Part shown: in pieces, positions 48,235 to 57,162 of the stretch
How the letters are laid out: every line of letters starts with the position of its first letter
How positions within the stretch are numbered: position 1 is the stretch's first letter
Assembly: GCF_006442205.1 (NCBI RefSeq)
Contig: NZ_VFVR01000001.1
Location: 124,001 to 188,000, forward strand
Direction of reading: 5' to 3'
DNA: 64,000 nt
Source of the DNA: Mesorhizobium sp. B2-3-12
GTDB taxonomy: Bacteria; Pseudomonadota; Alphaproteobacteria; Rhizobiales; Rhizobiaceae
Notes under the pieces: generated by a model
What the model saw: the letters and a program-made list of their open reading frames with translations, nothing else
Told to the model about the DNA's origin: nothing
Database searches by the model: none
Program-made: the position numbers and the translations under genes

Positions 48235-49065
48235 CTATTCCGAAATCAAGGTCCGCGTCAGCGGATGCGCGGGATCGGCGAGGCCATCGACAACGTCGTA
48301 ATGGTGCCGGTCGGGCTCGACCACGGCATTGGTGATTGCGCCAAGTCCGGTCCAGATGTTGGCGAGCAACGCATTCTGGCGCAGGAACTCGGAACGCTCG
48401 CCGCCGCCGGCCCAGCAGGTGATGCGGACACCATCCATGGGGCGCAGCAGCGCCGGGCTTTCCGTCAGCGCCTCATGCTCATCGATTTTCAGCGCCGCGT
48501 TCATGTCCGTGCGCATCAGCGGACGCAAATCATGCAGCCCCGAGATCGAGACGATATGGCGCACGCGCCGCGCGACGTCGGTCGCCAGAGGTGTTGATGT
48601 CGTCACCATGCGGCTGGCGAGGTGCCCGCCCGCCGAATGCCCGGTCAGCATCAGCGGTCCGTCGATCATGGCGGCGGCCGTGCCGATGGCCGCCGCGATT
48701 TCAGTGACGATCCCGGCGATGCGTATATCAGGGCATTGTGTGTAGGACGGCATCGCCACGGCGAAGCCGCTGCCGACCGCGCCATTGGCAAGATGCGACC
48801 ACAAGCTCTTGTTGGTCTCCATCCAATAGCCGCCATGGATGAACACGACGAGTCCCTTCGGCGTGGCCTTGGGAAGGAAAAGGTCGAACCGGTTGCGCGG
48901 CCGATCGCCATAGGCGATGTCGAGGCGTGCCCGGCCCTGCGCCGACAATGCGTCACGAAACGCTTGCGCCGGTTCCGACCATGCGGCGGGCCAACGGTCG
49001 CTGCGCGCGATATTGTCTCCATTGGCGTAGGCATTGTCCCAGTCGGCAATGCGATGGTCTGGCAT
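48235..49065 (-). CDS. Kynurenine formamidase-like alpha/beta hydrolase
   Basis: The 276-residue protein carries the HGGYW oxyanion motif (77-81) and nucleophile S144 in GHSAGGHLA, the pattern of eukaryote/BNA7-type arylformamidases, which hydrolyse N-formylkynurenine to kynurenine plus formate. SGLHDLRPLM and the C-terminal HYDVVDGL histidine complete the triad. It is unrelated to the metal-dependent bacterial KynB. Function is supported by neighbours: tryptophan dioxygenase and kynureninase genes within 4 kb. GGGAGGG precedes the ATG at 49065. It is divergent from the CoA-ligase gene. Confidence 0.85.
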   Translation of the reverse strand: MPDHRIADWDNAYANGDNIARSDRWPAAWSEPAQAFRDALSAQGRARLDIAYGDRPRNRFDLFLPKATPKGLVVFIHGGYWMETNKSLWSHLANGAVGSGFAVAMPSYTQCPDIRIAGIVTEIAAAIGTAAAMIDGPLMLTGHSAGGHLASRMVTTSTPLATDVARRVRHIVSISGLHDLRPLMRTDMNAALKIDEHEALTESPALLRPMDGVRITCWAGGGERSEFLRQNALLANIWTGLGAITNAVVEPDRHHYDVVDGLADPAHPLTRTLISE

Positions 49066-49372
49066 CGGCACCCTCCCCCGAAGCGGCATCGTTTCCGCGC
49101 TAGCAATGGCCGCCGCCACGTCATGCGTCAATGCTCCAGGGGCAAAACATTTTAGGCTTGAAACAAATTTCGACTGGTGCGATCCTGCCTGCGGAACAGC
49201 TGACAAAATGGGAGGTCCGCTGTGCTGTTCGGACGTGTCGACGGTCACCTTTCCGGTGGCATGTCGACAAGACGTTTGCCGGCCGCATGAAGCCTTCCGC
49301 GACGGACAGGAATTCAATCCACCGCCCAGGTGCCCCGCACGCTGGCCGGGCAGCAGATGGGGTAGCGGCGAG
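49066..49372. other. 307-bp divergent control region of the kynurenine island
   Basis: No gene is visible here. The region holds two copies of TGTCGAC (49236-49242 and 49262-49268) flanking a CACC-TTTCC-GGTG inverted repeat, and A/T-rich stretches near 49147-49170 that could contain promoters. Transcription of the formamidase and of the ligase-dioxygenase pair should start in it. Confidence 0.45.
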
Positions 49373-50998
49373 ATGCTTGGGCCTTCAGCGCATACCGACA
49401 CATTCACGCGCGATCATCTGCCGCCGCTCGAACAATGGCCCGACTTCCTGCTCGACGGCTTCGACTATCCAGAACACCTCAATGCCGGTGTCGAATTGAC
49501 CGACAGGTTGGTCGAGAAGGGGCTCGGCGACCACACCGCCCTGATCGGCAATGGCCGCCGCCGTACCTACAAGGAACTGTCCGACTGGACGAACCGGCTG
49601 GCCCATGCGCTGGTCGAGAATTATGGCGTCAGGCCGGGCAACCGGGTGCTGATCCGCTCGGCCAACAACCCTGCCATGGTTGCCTGCTGGCTGGCCGCCA
49701 CCAAGGTCGGCGCCGTCGTCGTCAACACCATGCCGATGCTGCGCGCGGGCGAACTCACCAAGATCGTCGACAAGGCCGAGATCACCACAGCGCTCTGCGA
49801 CACCAGGCTGATGGACGAGATGACCGCCTGCGCCAAGGACAGCGGGTTTCTCAAACAGGTCATCGGTTTCGACGGCACCGCCAACCACGATGCCGAACTC
49901 GACCGCGCCGCCCTCGACAAGCCGGTCACCTTCACCGCGGTCAGCACCGGCCGCGACGATGTCGCCCTGCTCGGCTTCACCTCGGGCACCACGGGCGTGC
50001 CGAAGGCGACGATGCATTTTCACCGCGATCTGCTGATCATCGCCGACGCCTATGCGCGCGAGGTTCTGCAAGTGACACCGGACGATGTCTTCGTCGGCTC
50101 GCCACCGCTCGCCTTCACCTTCGGCCTTGGCGGCCTCGCCATCTTTCCCCTGCGTTTCGGTGCGGCGGCGACCCTGCTGGAGCAGGCGACGCCGCCCAAC
50201 ATGATCCACATCATCGAGACCTACAAAGCGACCATTTCCTTCACCGCGCCGACCGCCTACCGCGCCATGCTGAAGGCCATGGACGAAGGCGCCGACCTGT
50301 CGTCGCTGCGCGTTGCCGTCTCTGCCGGCGAGACTTTGCCGGCTCCAGTCTTCGAAGAATGGACGAAGAAGACCGGCAAGCCCATCCTCGACGGTATCGG
50401 CGCCACCGAAATGCTGCACATCTTCATCTCCAACCGCTTCGACGACAGGAAGCCGGCTTCGACCGGCAAGCCTGTTGGCGGCTACGAAGCGCGCATCGTC
50501 GACGACGAAATGCGCGAGGTGCCGCGTGGCGAGCCAGGACGGCTGGCGGTGCGCGGGCCAACCGGCTGCCGCTATATGGCCGACGACCGGCAGAAGGACT
50601 ATGTGCGCGACGGCTGGAACCTCACCGGTGACACTTTTTGGCAAGACGAAGACGGCTTCTTCCACTTCGCCGCGCGTTCCGACGACATGATCGTCAGCGC
50701 CGGCTACAACATCGCCGGCCCGGAGGTCGAGGCGGCGTTGCTTTCGCATCCCGATGTCGCCGAATGCGCGGTCATCGGCGCCGAGGATGGCGAGCGCGGC
50801 CAGATCGTCGAAGCGCATGTCGTGCTGGTGCAAGGCGTTTCGCCGGACGCGATGACCGTCAAGCGCCTGCAGGACCATGTCAAGGCAACGATTGCGCCCT
50901 ACAAATATCCGCGCTCGGTGAAATTCATTGCCGCTCTGCCCAAGACCCAGACCGGAAAAATCCAGCGGTTCCGGCTGCGCACGGAGAAAATCAATTGA
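49373..50998 (+). CDS. Benzoate-CoA ligase-family enzyme, probable 2-aminobenzoate (anthranilate)-CoA ligase
   Basis: The 541-residue AMP-forming ligase has the AMP-binding loop TSGTTGVPK (203-211), the aromatic-ligase motifs [23 protein letters not shown] and [16 protein letters not shown], and [35 protein letters not shown]; the catalytic lysine is in [12 protein letters not shown]. The family activates benzoate-type acids. Because the next gene, overlapping by 4 bases, is tryptophan dioxygenase and kynureninase is nearby, anthranilate is the most probable substrate; this is inference. The ATG at 49373 follows GGCGAG. Confidence 0.87.
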   Translation: MLGPSAHTDTFTRDHLPPLEQWPDFLLDGFDYPEHLNAGVELTDRLVEKGLGDHTALIGNGRRRTYKELSDWTNRLAHALVENYGVRPGNRVLIRSANNPAMVACWLAATKVGAVVVNTMPMLRAGELTKIVDKAEITTALCDTRLMDEMTACAKDSGFLKQVIGFDGTANHDAELDRAALDKPVTFTAVSTGRDDVALLGFTSGTTGVPKATMHFHRDLLIIADAYAREVLQVTPDDVFVGSPPLAFTFGLGGLAIFPLRFGAAATLLEQATPPNMIHIIETYKATISFTAPTAYRAMLKAMDEGADLSSLRVAVSAGETLPAPVFEEWTKKTGKPILDGIGATEMLHIFISNRFDDRKPASTGKPVGGYEARIVDDEMREVPRGEPGRLAVRGPTGCRYMADDRQKDYVRDGWNLTGDTFWQDEDGFFHFAARSDDMIVSAGYNIAGPEVEAALLSHPDVAECAVIGAEDGERGQIVEAHVVLVQGVSPDAMTVKRLQDHVKATIAPYKYPRSVKFIAALPKTQTGKIQRFRLRTEKIN

Positions 50999-51831
50999 GC
51001 GAGCCCTACGATCCGGCGTCAGAAGGCGCACAGATGTCGTTCAAGGAACGCATGTCCTACAGCGACTACCTGCACCTGGAGAAAGTACTCGACGCGCAGG
51101 CCCCGCTGTCGTCGGCGCATGACGAGATGCTGTTCATCATCCAGCACCAGACATCGGAATTGTGGATGAAGCTCGCCCTGCACGAGATTGGCGCCGCGAT
51201 CCGCTCGATCCGTGCCGATCGCCTCGAGCCGAGCTTCAAGATGCTGTCGCGCGTCGCCCGCATTTTCGAGCAGTTGAACAATGCCTGGGATGTATTGCGC
51301 ACGATGACTCCAAGCGAATACACCGAGTTCCGCGACGCGCTCGGCCAGTCCTCGGGTTTTCAGTCCTGGCAATATCGCGCCATCGAATTCATGGCCGGCA
51401 ATCGCAACCTCGCAATGCTCGGGCCGCACAAGCACCGGCCGGACCTGACGGACCGATTGGAGGCGATCCTGGCGGCGCCGTCGCTCTACGACGAAGCGCT
51501 GCTGCTTCTGGCGCGCAACGGCTTCGACATCGGGGCGGATGCGAGGCGCACGGACTGGCGCGAGACGCGGACCGAGAACGAAGAGGTCCTCGTCGCCTGG
51601 CAGACCGTGTACCGCGACCCACAGCGCTACTGGATGCTCTACGAGCTGGCCGAGAAGCTGGTCGACTTCGAGGACTATTTCCGCCGCTGGCGCTTCAACC
51701 ATGTCACCACGGTCGAGCGCATCATCGGCCTGAAGCGCGGCACCGGCGGCACATCGGGCGCCTCTTACCTCAAGAAGATGCTGGAGGTCGTCCTGTTTCC
51801 GGAACTGTGGACCGTCCGCACCCGGCTCTGA
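50995..51831 (+). CDS. kynA: Tryptophan 2,3-dioxygenase
   Basis: The 278-residue heme enzyme opens the tryptophan indole ring to N-formylkynurenine. Active-site positions known from Xanthomonas TDO are all found at a constant offset of four: H51 ([11 protein letters not shown]), R113, the heme ligand H236 ([12 protein letters not shown]) and T250/T253 in GTGGTSG. The start is TTG at 50995, overlapping the ligase stop (TTGA); this gives the family N terminus [15 protein letters not shown]. Translational coupling to the ligase is expected. Confidence 0.96.
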   Translation: MSEPYDPASEGAQMSFKERMSYSDYLHLEKVLDAQAPLSSAHDEMLFIIQHQTSELWMKLALHEIGAAIRSIRADRLEPSFKMLSRVARIFEQLNNAWDVLRTMTPSEYTEFRDALGQSSGFQSWQYRAIEFMAGNRNLAMLGPHKHRPDLTDRLEAILAAPSLYDEALLLLARNGFDIGADARRTDWRETRTENEEVLVAWQTVYRDPQRYWMLYELAEKLVDFEDYFRRWRFNHVTTVERIIGLKRGTGGTSGASYLKKMLEVVLFPELWTVRTRL

Positions 51832-51874
51832 ACGCTCTGTTCGACGCAATTCCTACGGAAAAATGTGCCGACTT

Positions 51875-53125
51875 TCAGGTCACCGCCGTCTTGACCGCGA
51901 AGCGCACGTCCTGCCAGGCGTCGGTGCGCAGGATGTCTTCCAGCACCTCGACCGCCTGCCACACATCGGCGTAACCGACATAGAGCGGCGTGAAGCCGAA
52001 GCGGATCGTCGAGGGCGCACGGAAATCGCCGATCACGCCGCGGTCGATCAAGGCCCGCATCACCTGGTAGCCGTGCGGGTGGAGGAACGAAACCTGGCTG
52101 CCGCGCTGCTTGGCATCGCGCGGGCTTTCGAGTTCCAGGCCGTAGGCGCCGCACCTGGTCTCGACGAGATGGATGAACAGGTCGGTGAGCGCAATGCTCT
52201 TCTTGCGCACCGCTGCCATGTCGACATCGTCCCAGATATCCAGCGCACCTTTCAGCGCCCGCATCGACAGCACGGGCTGCGTGCCGCACAGGAAGCGGCG
52301 GATGCCGTTGCCGGCCGCATAGCCCTGTTCGAAGGCGAAGGGCCGTGCGTGGCCCCACCAACCGCTGAGCGGCTGCTGGACCTTGTCGTGATGACGCGTG
52401 GCGGCGTAGATGAAGGCCGGCGCGCCCGGACCGCCATTGAGATATTTGTAGGTGCAGCCGATGGCGAAATCGGCATTGGCGCTGTCGAGCTCGACCGGCA
52501 GGGCGCCGGCCGTATGGCAGAGATCCCAGACGATCAGCGCGCCGACCTGATGGGCCTTGCATGTCAGTGCCGCCATGTCGCGCAACTGTCCGGATTTGTA
52601 GTTGACATGGTTGACCAGGACGACGGCGACACGCTCGTCGATCAGGTCCTCAATGTCAGGCGCATCAACGCCCTCGAGCCGCAGCACCGTGCCCGGCCGC
52701 GTCGAGGCCACGCCTTCGGCCATGTAGAGATCGGTCGGAAAGCTGTCTCCTTCGGCCACGATGACCGAGCGGTCCGGCCGCATGGCCAAGGCCGCATGCA
52801 GCACCTTGTAGATGTTGATCGAGGTCGTATCGCAGACCACCGTCTGGCCGGGCGCGGCGCCGATCAATCGTCCGAGCTGGTCGCCAAGTGCCACCGGCAT
52901 GTCGAACCAGCCGGCGGTATTCCAGGCGCGGATCAAATCCTGCGCCCACTCCTGTGTCGCTGCCTTCTGCAGCTCGCTGAAGACGGCGGGCGCCGCGGCG
53001 CCGAGCGAATTGCCGTCGAGATAGATGACGCCTTCCGGCAAGATGAACCGGTCGCGCATGGCACGCAGCGGATCCGCCGCATCCAAGGCCTCGACGGCTG
53101 CGAGATCGAGCGGTGCACGCATCAT
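51875..53125 (-). CDS. kynU: Kynureninase
   Basis: The 416-residue PLP enzyme cleaves kynurenine to anthranilate and alanine. The PLP lysine is K227 in CTYKYLNGGPGAPAF, the same number as in Pseudomonas kynureninase. Other hallmarks are YLDGNSLG (35-42), SFPTDLYMAEG, VNHVNYKSGQLRDM and VWDLCHTAGA with the PLP-binding aspartate. AGGGAA precedes the ATG at 53125. It lies 31 bases downstream of the importer permease gene, so it is very likely in the importer operon, and it is convergent with kynA. Confidence 0.96.
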   Translation of the reverse strand: MMRAPLDLAAVEALDAADPLRAMRDRFILPEGVIYLDGNSLGAAAPAVFSELQKAATQEWAQDLIRAWNTAGWFDMPVALGDQLGRLIGAAPGQTVVCDTTSINIYKVLHAALAMRPDRSVIVAEGDSFPTDLYMAEGVASTRPGTVLRLEGVDAPDIEDLIDERVAVVLVNHVNYKSGQLRDMAALTCKAHQVGALIVWDLCHTAGALPVELDSANADFAIGCTYKYLNGGPGAPAFIYAATRHHDKVQQPLSGWWGHARPFAFEQGYAAGNGIRRFLCGTQPVLSMRALKGALDIWDDVDMAAVRKKSIALTDLFIHLVETRCGAYGLELESPRDAKQRGSQVSFLHPHGYQVMRALIDRGVIGDFRAPSTIRFGFTPLYVGYADVWQAVEVLEDILRTDAWQDVRFAVKTAVT

Positions 53126-53156
53126 TGTGACATTCCCTGATTTATTCACGCCCCGA

Positions 53157-54080
53157 TTATTCACGGATCGCTTCGCGGGCAGGCGCCGGCCCACGGCCGC
53201 GCTTGAGGCTGGGCAAGGCAAGCATGGCCAGCACGAACAGGCCGGTGGCAAGCTTCAGGTCGGGCGGCGGCATGCCGGCGGCAAGGCAGAACGACACCAG
53301 CTGGTAATAGATGATCGCGCCGGCAAACGGCGCCAGCAGCTGACGCCAGACCGTCTGCTTGCCGACGACGGCCTCGCCGATCATCAGCGCGGCAAGGCCG
53401 TTGATGAGGATCCCCAGCCCCATATTGACGTCGGCAAACCCCTGCGACTGCACCATCAGTGCGCCGCTTGAGGCTGAGAACGCGCTCGCCAGCCCGACTC
53501 CGCCTATGGTGGCTGCCCAGACATTGATGCCTTGCGCCTCGGCCATGTCGGGATTGGCGCCCACGGCACGCACCGCTGTCCCCTTCTCGGTCCGGAAGAA
53601 CATGTAGAGCAACGCGAAGGCGATCAGCGCGAGGAGGCCGGCGACCACGATCTTGCTGGCGGGAAAACCTGGCCGCGCGAACGGCACCCAGTCGAAGACG
53701 GCTGGCGAGCCGAAGACGGAGAGGTTGGACTTGCCCATGATGCGGAGGTTGATGCTGTAGAGCATCGTCATCATCAGGATGCCCGCGAGAAGCGTGTGGA
53801 TGCGGAAGCGCAGATGGATGAAGGCGGTGCAGCAGCCTGCCGCGAAGCCCGCCGCGAATGCGACCACGATGGCTGCCAGTGGCGATACGCCGGCGGCCAG
53901 CAGCACACCACAGACGCAGCCGCCCAGTGGAAAGGCGCCCTCACTGGTGAGATCGGGAAAATTCAGCATCCGAAACGGGATCATGATCCCGAGCACGACA
54001 AAGGCCAGGATCAGGCTTTGCGCCAGCGTGACCGGAATGATCGCGACGAAACTGGTGAGAATTTCCTGAACAAAACCCAT
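53157..54080 (-). CDS. ABC transporter permease (TrpY-like, LivH-type fold)
   Basis: The 307-residue membrane protein has eight or nine helices. ILAFVVLGIMIPFRMLNFPDLTSEGAFPLGG is the usual start of the permease class that accompanies ABC_sub_bind proteins (TrpY in streptococci), and GANPDMAEAQGINVWAATIGGVGLASAFSASSGALMVQSQGF the conserved loop. It is the second subunit of a three-gene importer and precedes kynU. The nine bases covering its last codons and stop are repeated just after it. Confidence 0.9.
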   Translation of the reverse strand: MGFVQEILTSFVAIIPVTLAQSLILAFVVLGIMIPFRMLNFPDLTSEGAFPLGGCVCGVLLAAGVSPLAAIVVAFAAGFAAGCCTAFIHLRFRIHTLLAGILMMTMLYSINLRIMGKSNLSVFGSPAVFDWVPFARPGFPASKIVVAGLLALIAFALLYMFFRTEKGTAVRAVGANPDMAEAQGINVWAATIGGVGLASAFSASSGALMVQSQGFADVNMGLGILINGLAALMIGEAVVGKQTVWRQLLAPFAGAIIYYQLVSFCLAAGMPPPDLKLATGLFVLAMLALPSLKRGRGPAPAREAIRE

Positions 54081-54085
54081 GTCGG

Positions 54086-54865
54086 TCAGCTCGCCAGCAA
54101 CATGCGGTCGGTCTTGACGGAAAAATGGCCGATCAGATCGAGAACCGTGACCCTCGCCTTCTCCTCGCCGGTGACCTCCAGCAAGACCCGGCCCGCGTCG
54201 AGCATGATCACGCGGCTGCCGTAATCGACGGCGTGCTGCATGTTGTGGGTTACCATCAGGGTCGTCAGCTTTAGCGCGTTGACGGCGCGCACCGTCGCCC
54301 GCATGACAATCTCGGCCGTGCGCGGGTCGAGCGCCGCGGTATGTTCGTCGAGCAGCAGCAAGTCCGGTGACCCGCCGACCGCCATGATCAGCGACAGCGA
54401 CTGCCGCTGCCCGCCCGAAAGCAGGTCGACGCGGGTGTCGAGGCGGTTTTCAAGGCCGAGGCCCAGTATCGACAGGCGTTCCCTGTAGGACGCGAGCCGG
54501 GTGGCGTTCAGCCCCTGGCGCAAGGTGCGCTTGCTGCTGCGCAAGTCGGCCAGCAGCATGTTTTCCGCGACCGTCATGCTGGCGGCGGTGCCGCGCATCG
54601 GATCCTGGAAGACGCGCGCCAGTTTCGCGGCGCGCTTGTGCACGGGCATTCCAGTCACATCGGCGCCGTTGATCAGGATCTGGCCGGAATCGAGGATCAG
54701 GGCGCCGGAAATAGCGTTGAGCATGCTGCTCTTGCCAGCACCGTTGGAGCCGATGACGATGCCGAACTCGCCCGTGGCCAACGACAGGCTGAGACCGTCC
54801 AGCGCGACCTTCTCGTCGGCCTGGCCCTTGTAGAATACTTTGCGCGCCGATCGGATTTCGAGCAT
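54086..54865 (-). CDS. ABC transporter ATPase (TrpZ-like)
   Basis: The 259-residue ATPase has Walker A GSNGAGKSS, signature LSGGQRQSLSLIMAV, Walker B LLLLDEHTAALDP and the switch histidine in VTHNMQHA. DEHTAALDP in place of DEPTSGLD is characteristic of this importer subfamily. It lies 5 bases before the permease gene on the minus strand. Confidence 0.92.
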   Translation of the reverse strand: MLEIRSARKVFYKGQADEKVALDGLSLSLATGEFGIVIGSNGAGKSSMLNAISGALILDSGQILINGADVTGMPVHKRAAKLARVFQDPMRGTAASMTVAENMLLADLRSSKRTLRQGLNATRLASYRERLSILGLGLENRLDTRVDLLSGGQRQSLSLIMAVGGSPDLLLLDEHTAALDPRTAEIVMRATVRAVNALKLTTLMVTHNMQHAVDYGSRVIMLDAGRVLLEVTGEEKARVTVLDLIGHFSVKTDRMLLAS

Positions 54866-54925
54866 CGTTCCTCCCTCACCTCAAGGATGACGGCGCCGAG
54901 GCCGTCACCCCTTGCGGTTCCGATG

Positions 54926-55912
54926 TCAGTCGACGATGCAGCCGCAATCGGCCATCGAAGCGGGTATCTCGATACCGAACGCGGCCATCGCCTTGCGCGA
55001 GATCGTTGCCATGTGGTCCTTGTAGGCCGGGCGCGACGGCGCGATCGTCTCGGGGTTCTTCCCCTTCAGGATCTCGGCGGCGATGATGCCGGCGTTGACA
55101 CCGACCTGCGTGTAATTGACCGCGAAGCTCGCCGGCACGGTGCCGTTGCGGACCGCGCTGTCATCGGAGTTGACGACCGGGATACCGGCCTGGCGGGCGG
55201 CCGCGGAGACAGCGGCGATCGCCGGCTGGATAAGGTTCGAGGCCGGGCCGTAGATCACGTCGGCCTTGCCGGCGAGCGAAGCGATGCGTTGCTGGATGTC
55301 ATTGACGTTGTCGATGCCGACCTCCACCACCTCGAAGCCGGCCGCGGGCGCCGCCGCCTTGATCTTTTCGACCAAGGCAACGTCGTTGGCCTCGCCGGGA
55401 TTGTAAGGCACGCCGAAGCGCTTGGCGTTGGGCAGCAACTTCTTGGTGAAGGCCATCACCGCGGCGACGTCCTGCAGATCGCTGGCGCCGGTCATGCCTT
55501 CGTCTCCGGCGTCCCATGAGGGCACCAGCTTGGCCGCCACTGGATCGGTGACCGCGGCAAAGACGATCGGAATGCCGGAACCGGCGAGCGCCTTCTTGGC
55601 GATCTGCGAAACCGGCGTGGTGATGGTGTAGATCAGCTTGGGCTGCTCGGCCTGCAGCTTGGCGATCATCTGCGGCACCAGCGATGCATCGAAATTGGTA
55701 TGGCTCTCCGTATAGACGACGTCCTTGCCTTCGACGAAGCCGTTGTCCGTCAGCGCCTTCTTGAAGCCGGCTATGGCGGCGTTGAGCTGCGGATGTTCGC
55801 CGAAATTGGCAATGCCGATGCGGATCTGATCGGCGGCGGCACTGCCGGCGCTCACCATCAACGCGCCAGCCAGGAACAAACCCGACACCCAAGCGGATTT
55901 CGACTTCAACAT
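54926..55912 (-). CDS. ABC transporter substrate-binding protein (ABC_sub_bind/TrpX type)
   Basis: The 328-residue periplasmic protein has a signal peptide (cleaved near AAA-DQ) and the ABC_sub_bind pattern: RIGIANFGEHPQLNAAIAGFKKALTDNGF, IYTITTPVSQIAKKAL, GIPIVFAAVTDPVAAKLV and FGVPYNPGEANDVALVEKIKAAA. Streptococcal TrpX of this family is tied to tryptophan. With kynureninase at the end of the same gene row, tryptophan or kynurenine is the likely ligand here (inference). The second of two adjacent ATGs (55912) has the better GGGAGG spacing. Confidence 0.9.
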   Translation of the reverse strand: MLKSKSAWVSGLFLAGALMVSAGSAAADQIRIGIANFGEHPQLNAAIAGFKKALTDNGFVEGKDVVYTESHTNFDASLVPQMIAKLQAEQPKLIYTITTPVSQIAKKALAGSGIPIVFAAVTDPVAAKLVPSWDAGDEGMTGASDLQDVAAVMAFTKKLLPNAKRFGVPYNPGEANDVALVEKIKAAAPAAGFEVVEVGIDNVNDIQQRIASLAGKADVIYGPASNLIQPAIAAVSAAARQAGIPVVNSDDSAVRNGTVPASFAVNYTQVGVNAGIIAAEILKGKNPETIAPSRPAYKDHMATISRKAMAAFGIEIPASMADCGCIVD

Positions 55913-55994
55913 CATTTCCTCCCAGATTTGATCAGCGCCGCTTGCAGCGCGGCTACTGCAACGATCATGGTCAGTCGGCCGTCCCCTGTCAAAC

Positions 55995-56006
55995 ATTATA
56001 TATAAT
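55995..56006. promoter_or_regulatory. Candidate GntR operator, copy 1
   Basis: ATTATATATAAT is a perfect 12-bp palindrome in the 153-bp divergent gap between importer and regulator genes. A near copy lies 29 bp downstream, and both are followed by a TTGCC element. Confidence 0.5.
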
Positions 56007-56023
56007 TCTTGCCACGGTCGGAC

Positions 56024-56035
56024 ATCATATATAAT
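56024..56035. promoter_or_regulatory. Candidate GntR operator, copy 2
   Basis: ATCATATATAAT differs from copy 1 at one base. Both copies are preceded by AC, and the sites straddle the probable promoters of the two divergent genes. Confidence 0.5.
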
Positions 56036-56065
56036 TTCGCTTTGCCGGACGACGGATGGACCGCG

Positions 56066-56839
56066 ATGCAGGATGAGACGAACTCCACAAAAGCGGAGGC
56101 AGCCTATCAGCTGTTGCGTCGTGATATCCTGACCACGCGCCTCATGCCCGGCGCGCCCCTCAGGCTGAGCGCGCTGCGCGGCACCTATGGCGTCGGCTGG
56201 ACGCCGTTGCGCGAAGCCTTGTCGCGGCTCGAGGCCGAACGCCTTGTCACCGCCATCAGCAACCGTGGTTTTACAGTCGCTCCCGTATCGCGGGCCGAAC
56301 TTGAGGATCTGGCGCGCGCCAGGATGGTGGTCGAGATCCCCTTGTTCCTCGAATCGATGGAGAAAGGCGGCAAGGAATGGGAGGATGCCGTTGTCACCGC
56401 CCACTACCGGCTCGCCCGTTGCAAGACCGCGGTCGACGATCCCTCGGATGCGGCCGTCGACAAATGGGACGAGAACCACGAGGCCTTCCATGCGGCGCTG
56501 CTGAGCGCCGCCACATGCAACTGGCTGATGCGTTTCCGCTCGACAATCTCGGATCAGCTACGCCGGCATCATCGCTTTCTTGGCCTGGCGCCGACATTAC
56601 GGGCCGCGGCTGGCCTCAAGGATGGCTATGAGGAGGCGATGGAGGCATTGCGCGAAGCGATTGCCATCGAGCATCACACCGCGATCATGGAAGCGGCACT
56701 CGATCGTGATGTCGAACGGGCCAAGGCGCTGATGACGGCCCATATCGGCTACACGCTGCATGTCTATGTCCACAGCGAAGACAGTGGCGCGACCAAATAC
56801 GCCGCCCGCGCCGGCAGCTTGAAGGCTATCGCCGGATGA
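56066..56839 (+). CDS. GntR-family (FCD/FadR subgroup) transcriptional regulator
   Basis: The 257-residue protein has an N-terminal GntR winged helix (LLRRDILTTRLMPGAPLRLSALRGTYGVGWTPLREALSRLEAERLV) and an all-helical FCD ligand domain with metal-type histidines (DENHEAFHAALL, the LAP-side HxxxxxH in the last helices). It is divergent from the importer-kynU unit and probably responds to tryptophan, kynurenine or anthranilate. The ATG at 56066 is chosen because the HTH begins about 17 residues later; the upstream open stretch is the operator region. Confidence 0.9.
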   Translation: MQDETNSTKAEAAYQLLRRDILTTRLMPGAPLRLSALRGTYGVGWTPLREALSRLEAERLVTAISNRGFTVAPVSRAELEDLARARMVVEIPLFLESMEKGGKEWEDAVVTAHYRLARCKTAVDDPSDAAVDKWDENHEAFHAALLSAATCNWLMRFRSTISDQLRRHHRFLGLAPTLRAAAGLKDGYEEAMEALREAIAIEHHTAIMEAALDRDVERAKALMTAHIGYTLHVYVHSEDSGATKYAARAGSLKAIAG

Positions 56840-57133
56840 CGTCGGGCCCGTGCACCGGCCGACGCTGGAGGAATAAAGGCCGCCCGTGAGCGGCTTGCCG
56901 GCTGTTGGCGTTTTGATTTCGTTTCGTTCCGCCGGAGATGGCACGAACACTTGCTGGAGCCCCTTACCTGGATCCTTTGAAAGGGCTGGCGCCAAGCCTC
57001 CTTCAGGGGTAGGCCGCAAGCCATTAACCATAACGATTTCAAGGCCCATGCGGAAACGAAAAGGTCGTCTGCCGCCCGCAGTCGCGAGCCAAAAGCTTCT
57101 GACGCCTTAACAAATTCATTAAACTTTAAACGG

Positions 57134-57162
57134 TTGCAGAACACAACTGGAACAGATAGTGT
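57134..57162 (+). promoter_or_regulatory. lexA promoter
   Basis: TTGCAG (57134-57139) and TAGTGT (57157-57162) are 17 bases apart. The LexA box lies between them, so LexA binding excludes RNA polymerase. Confidence 0.6.
57139..57153. promoter_or_regulatory. LexA (SOS) box, alphaproteobacterial type
   Basis: GAAC-N7-GAAC, which is GTTC-N7-GTTC on the minus strand, exactly the alphaproteobacterial consensus. It covers the spacer of the lexA promoter. A degenerate second box (GTTC-N7-GTTT) lies at 57165-57179. Confidence 0.85.
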
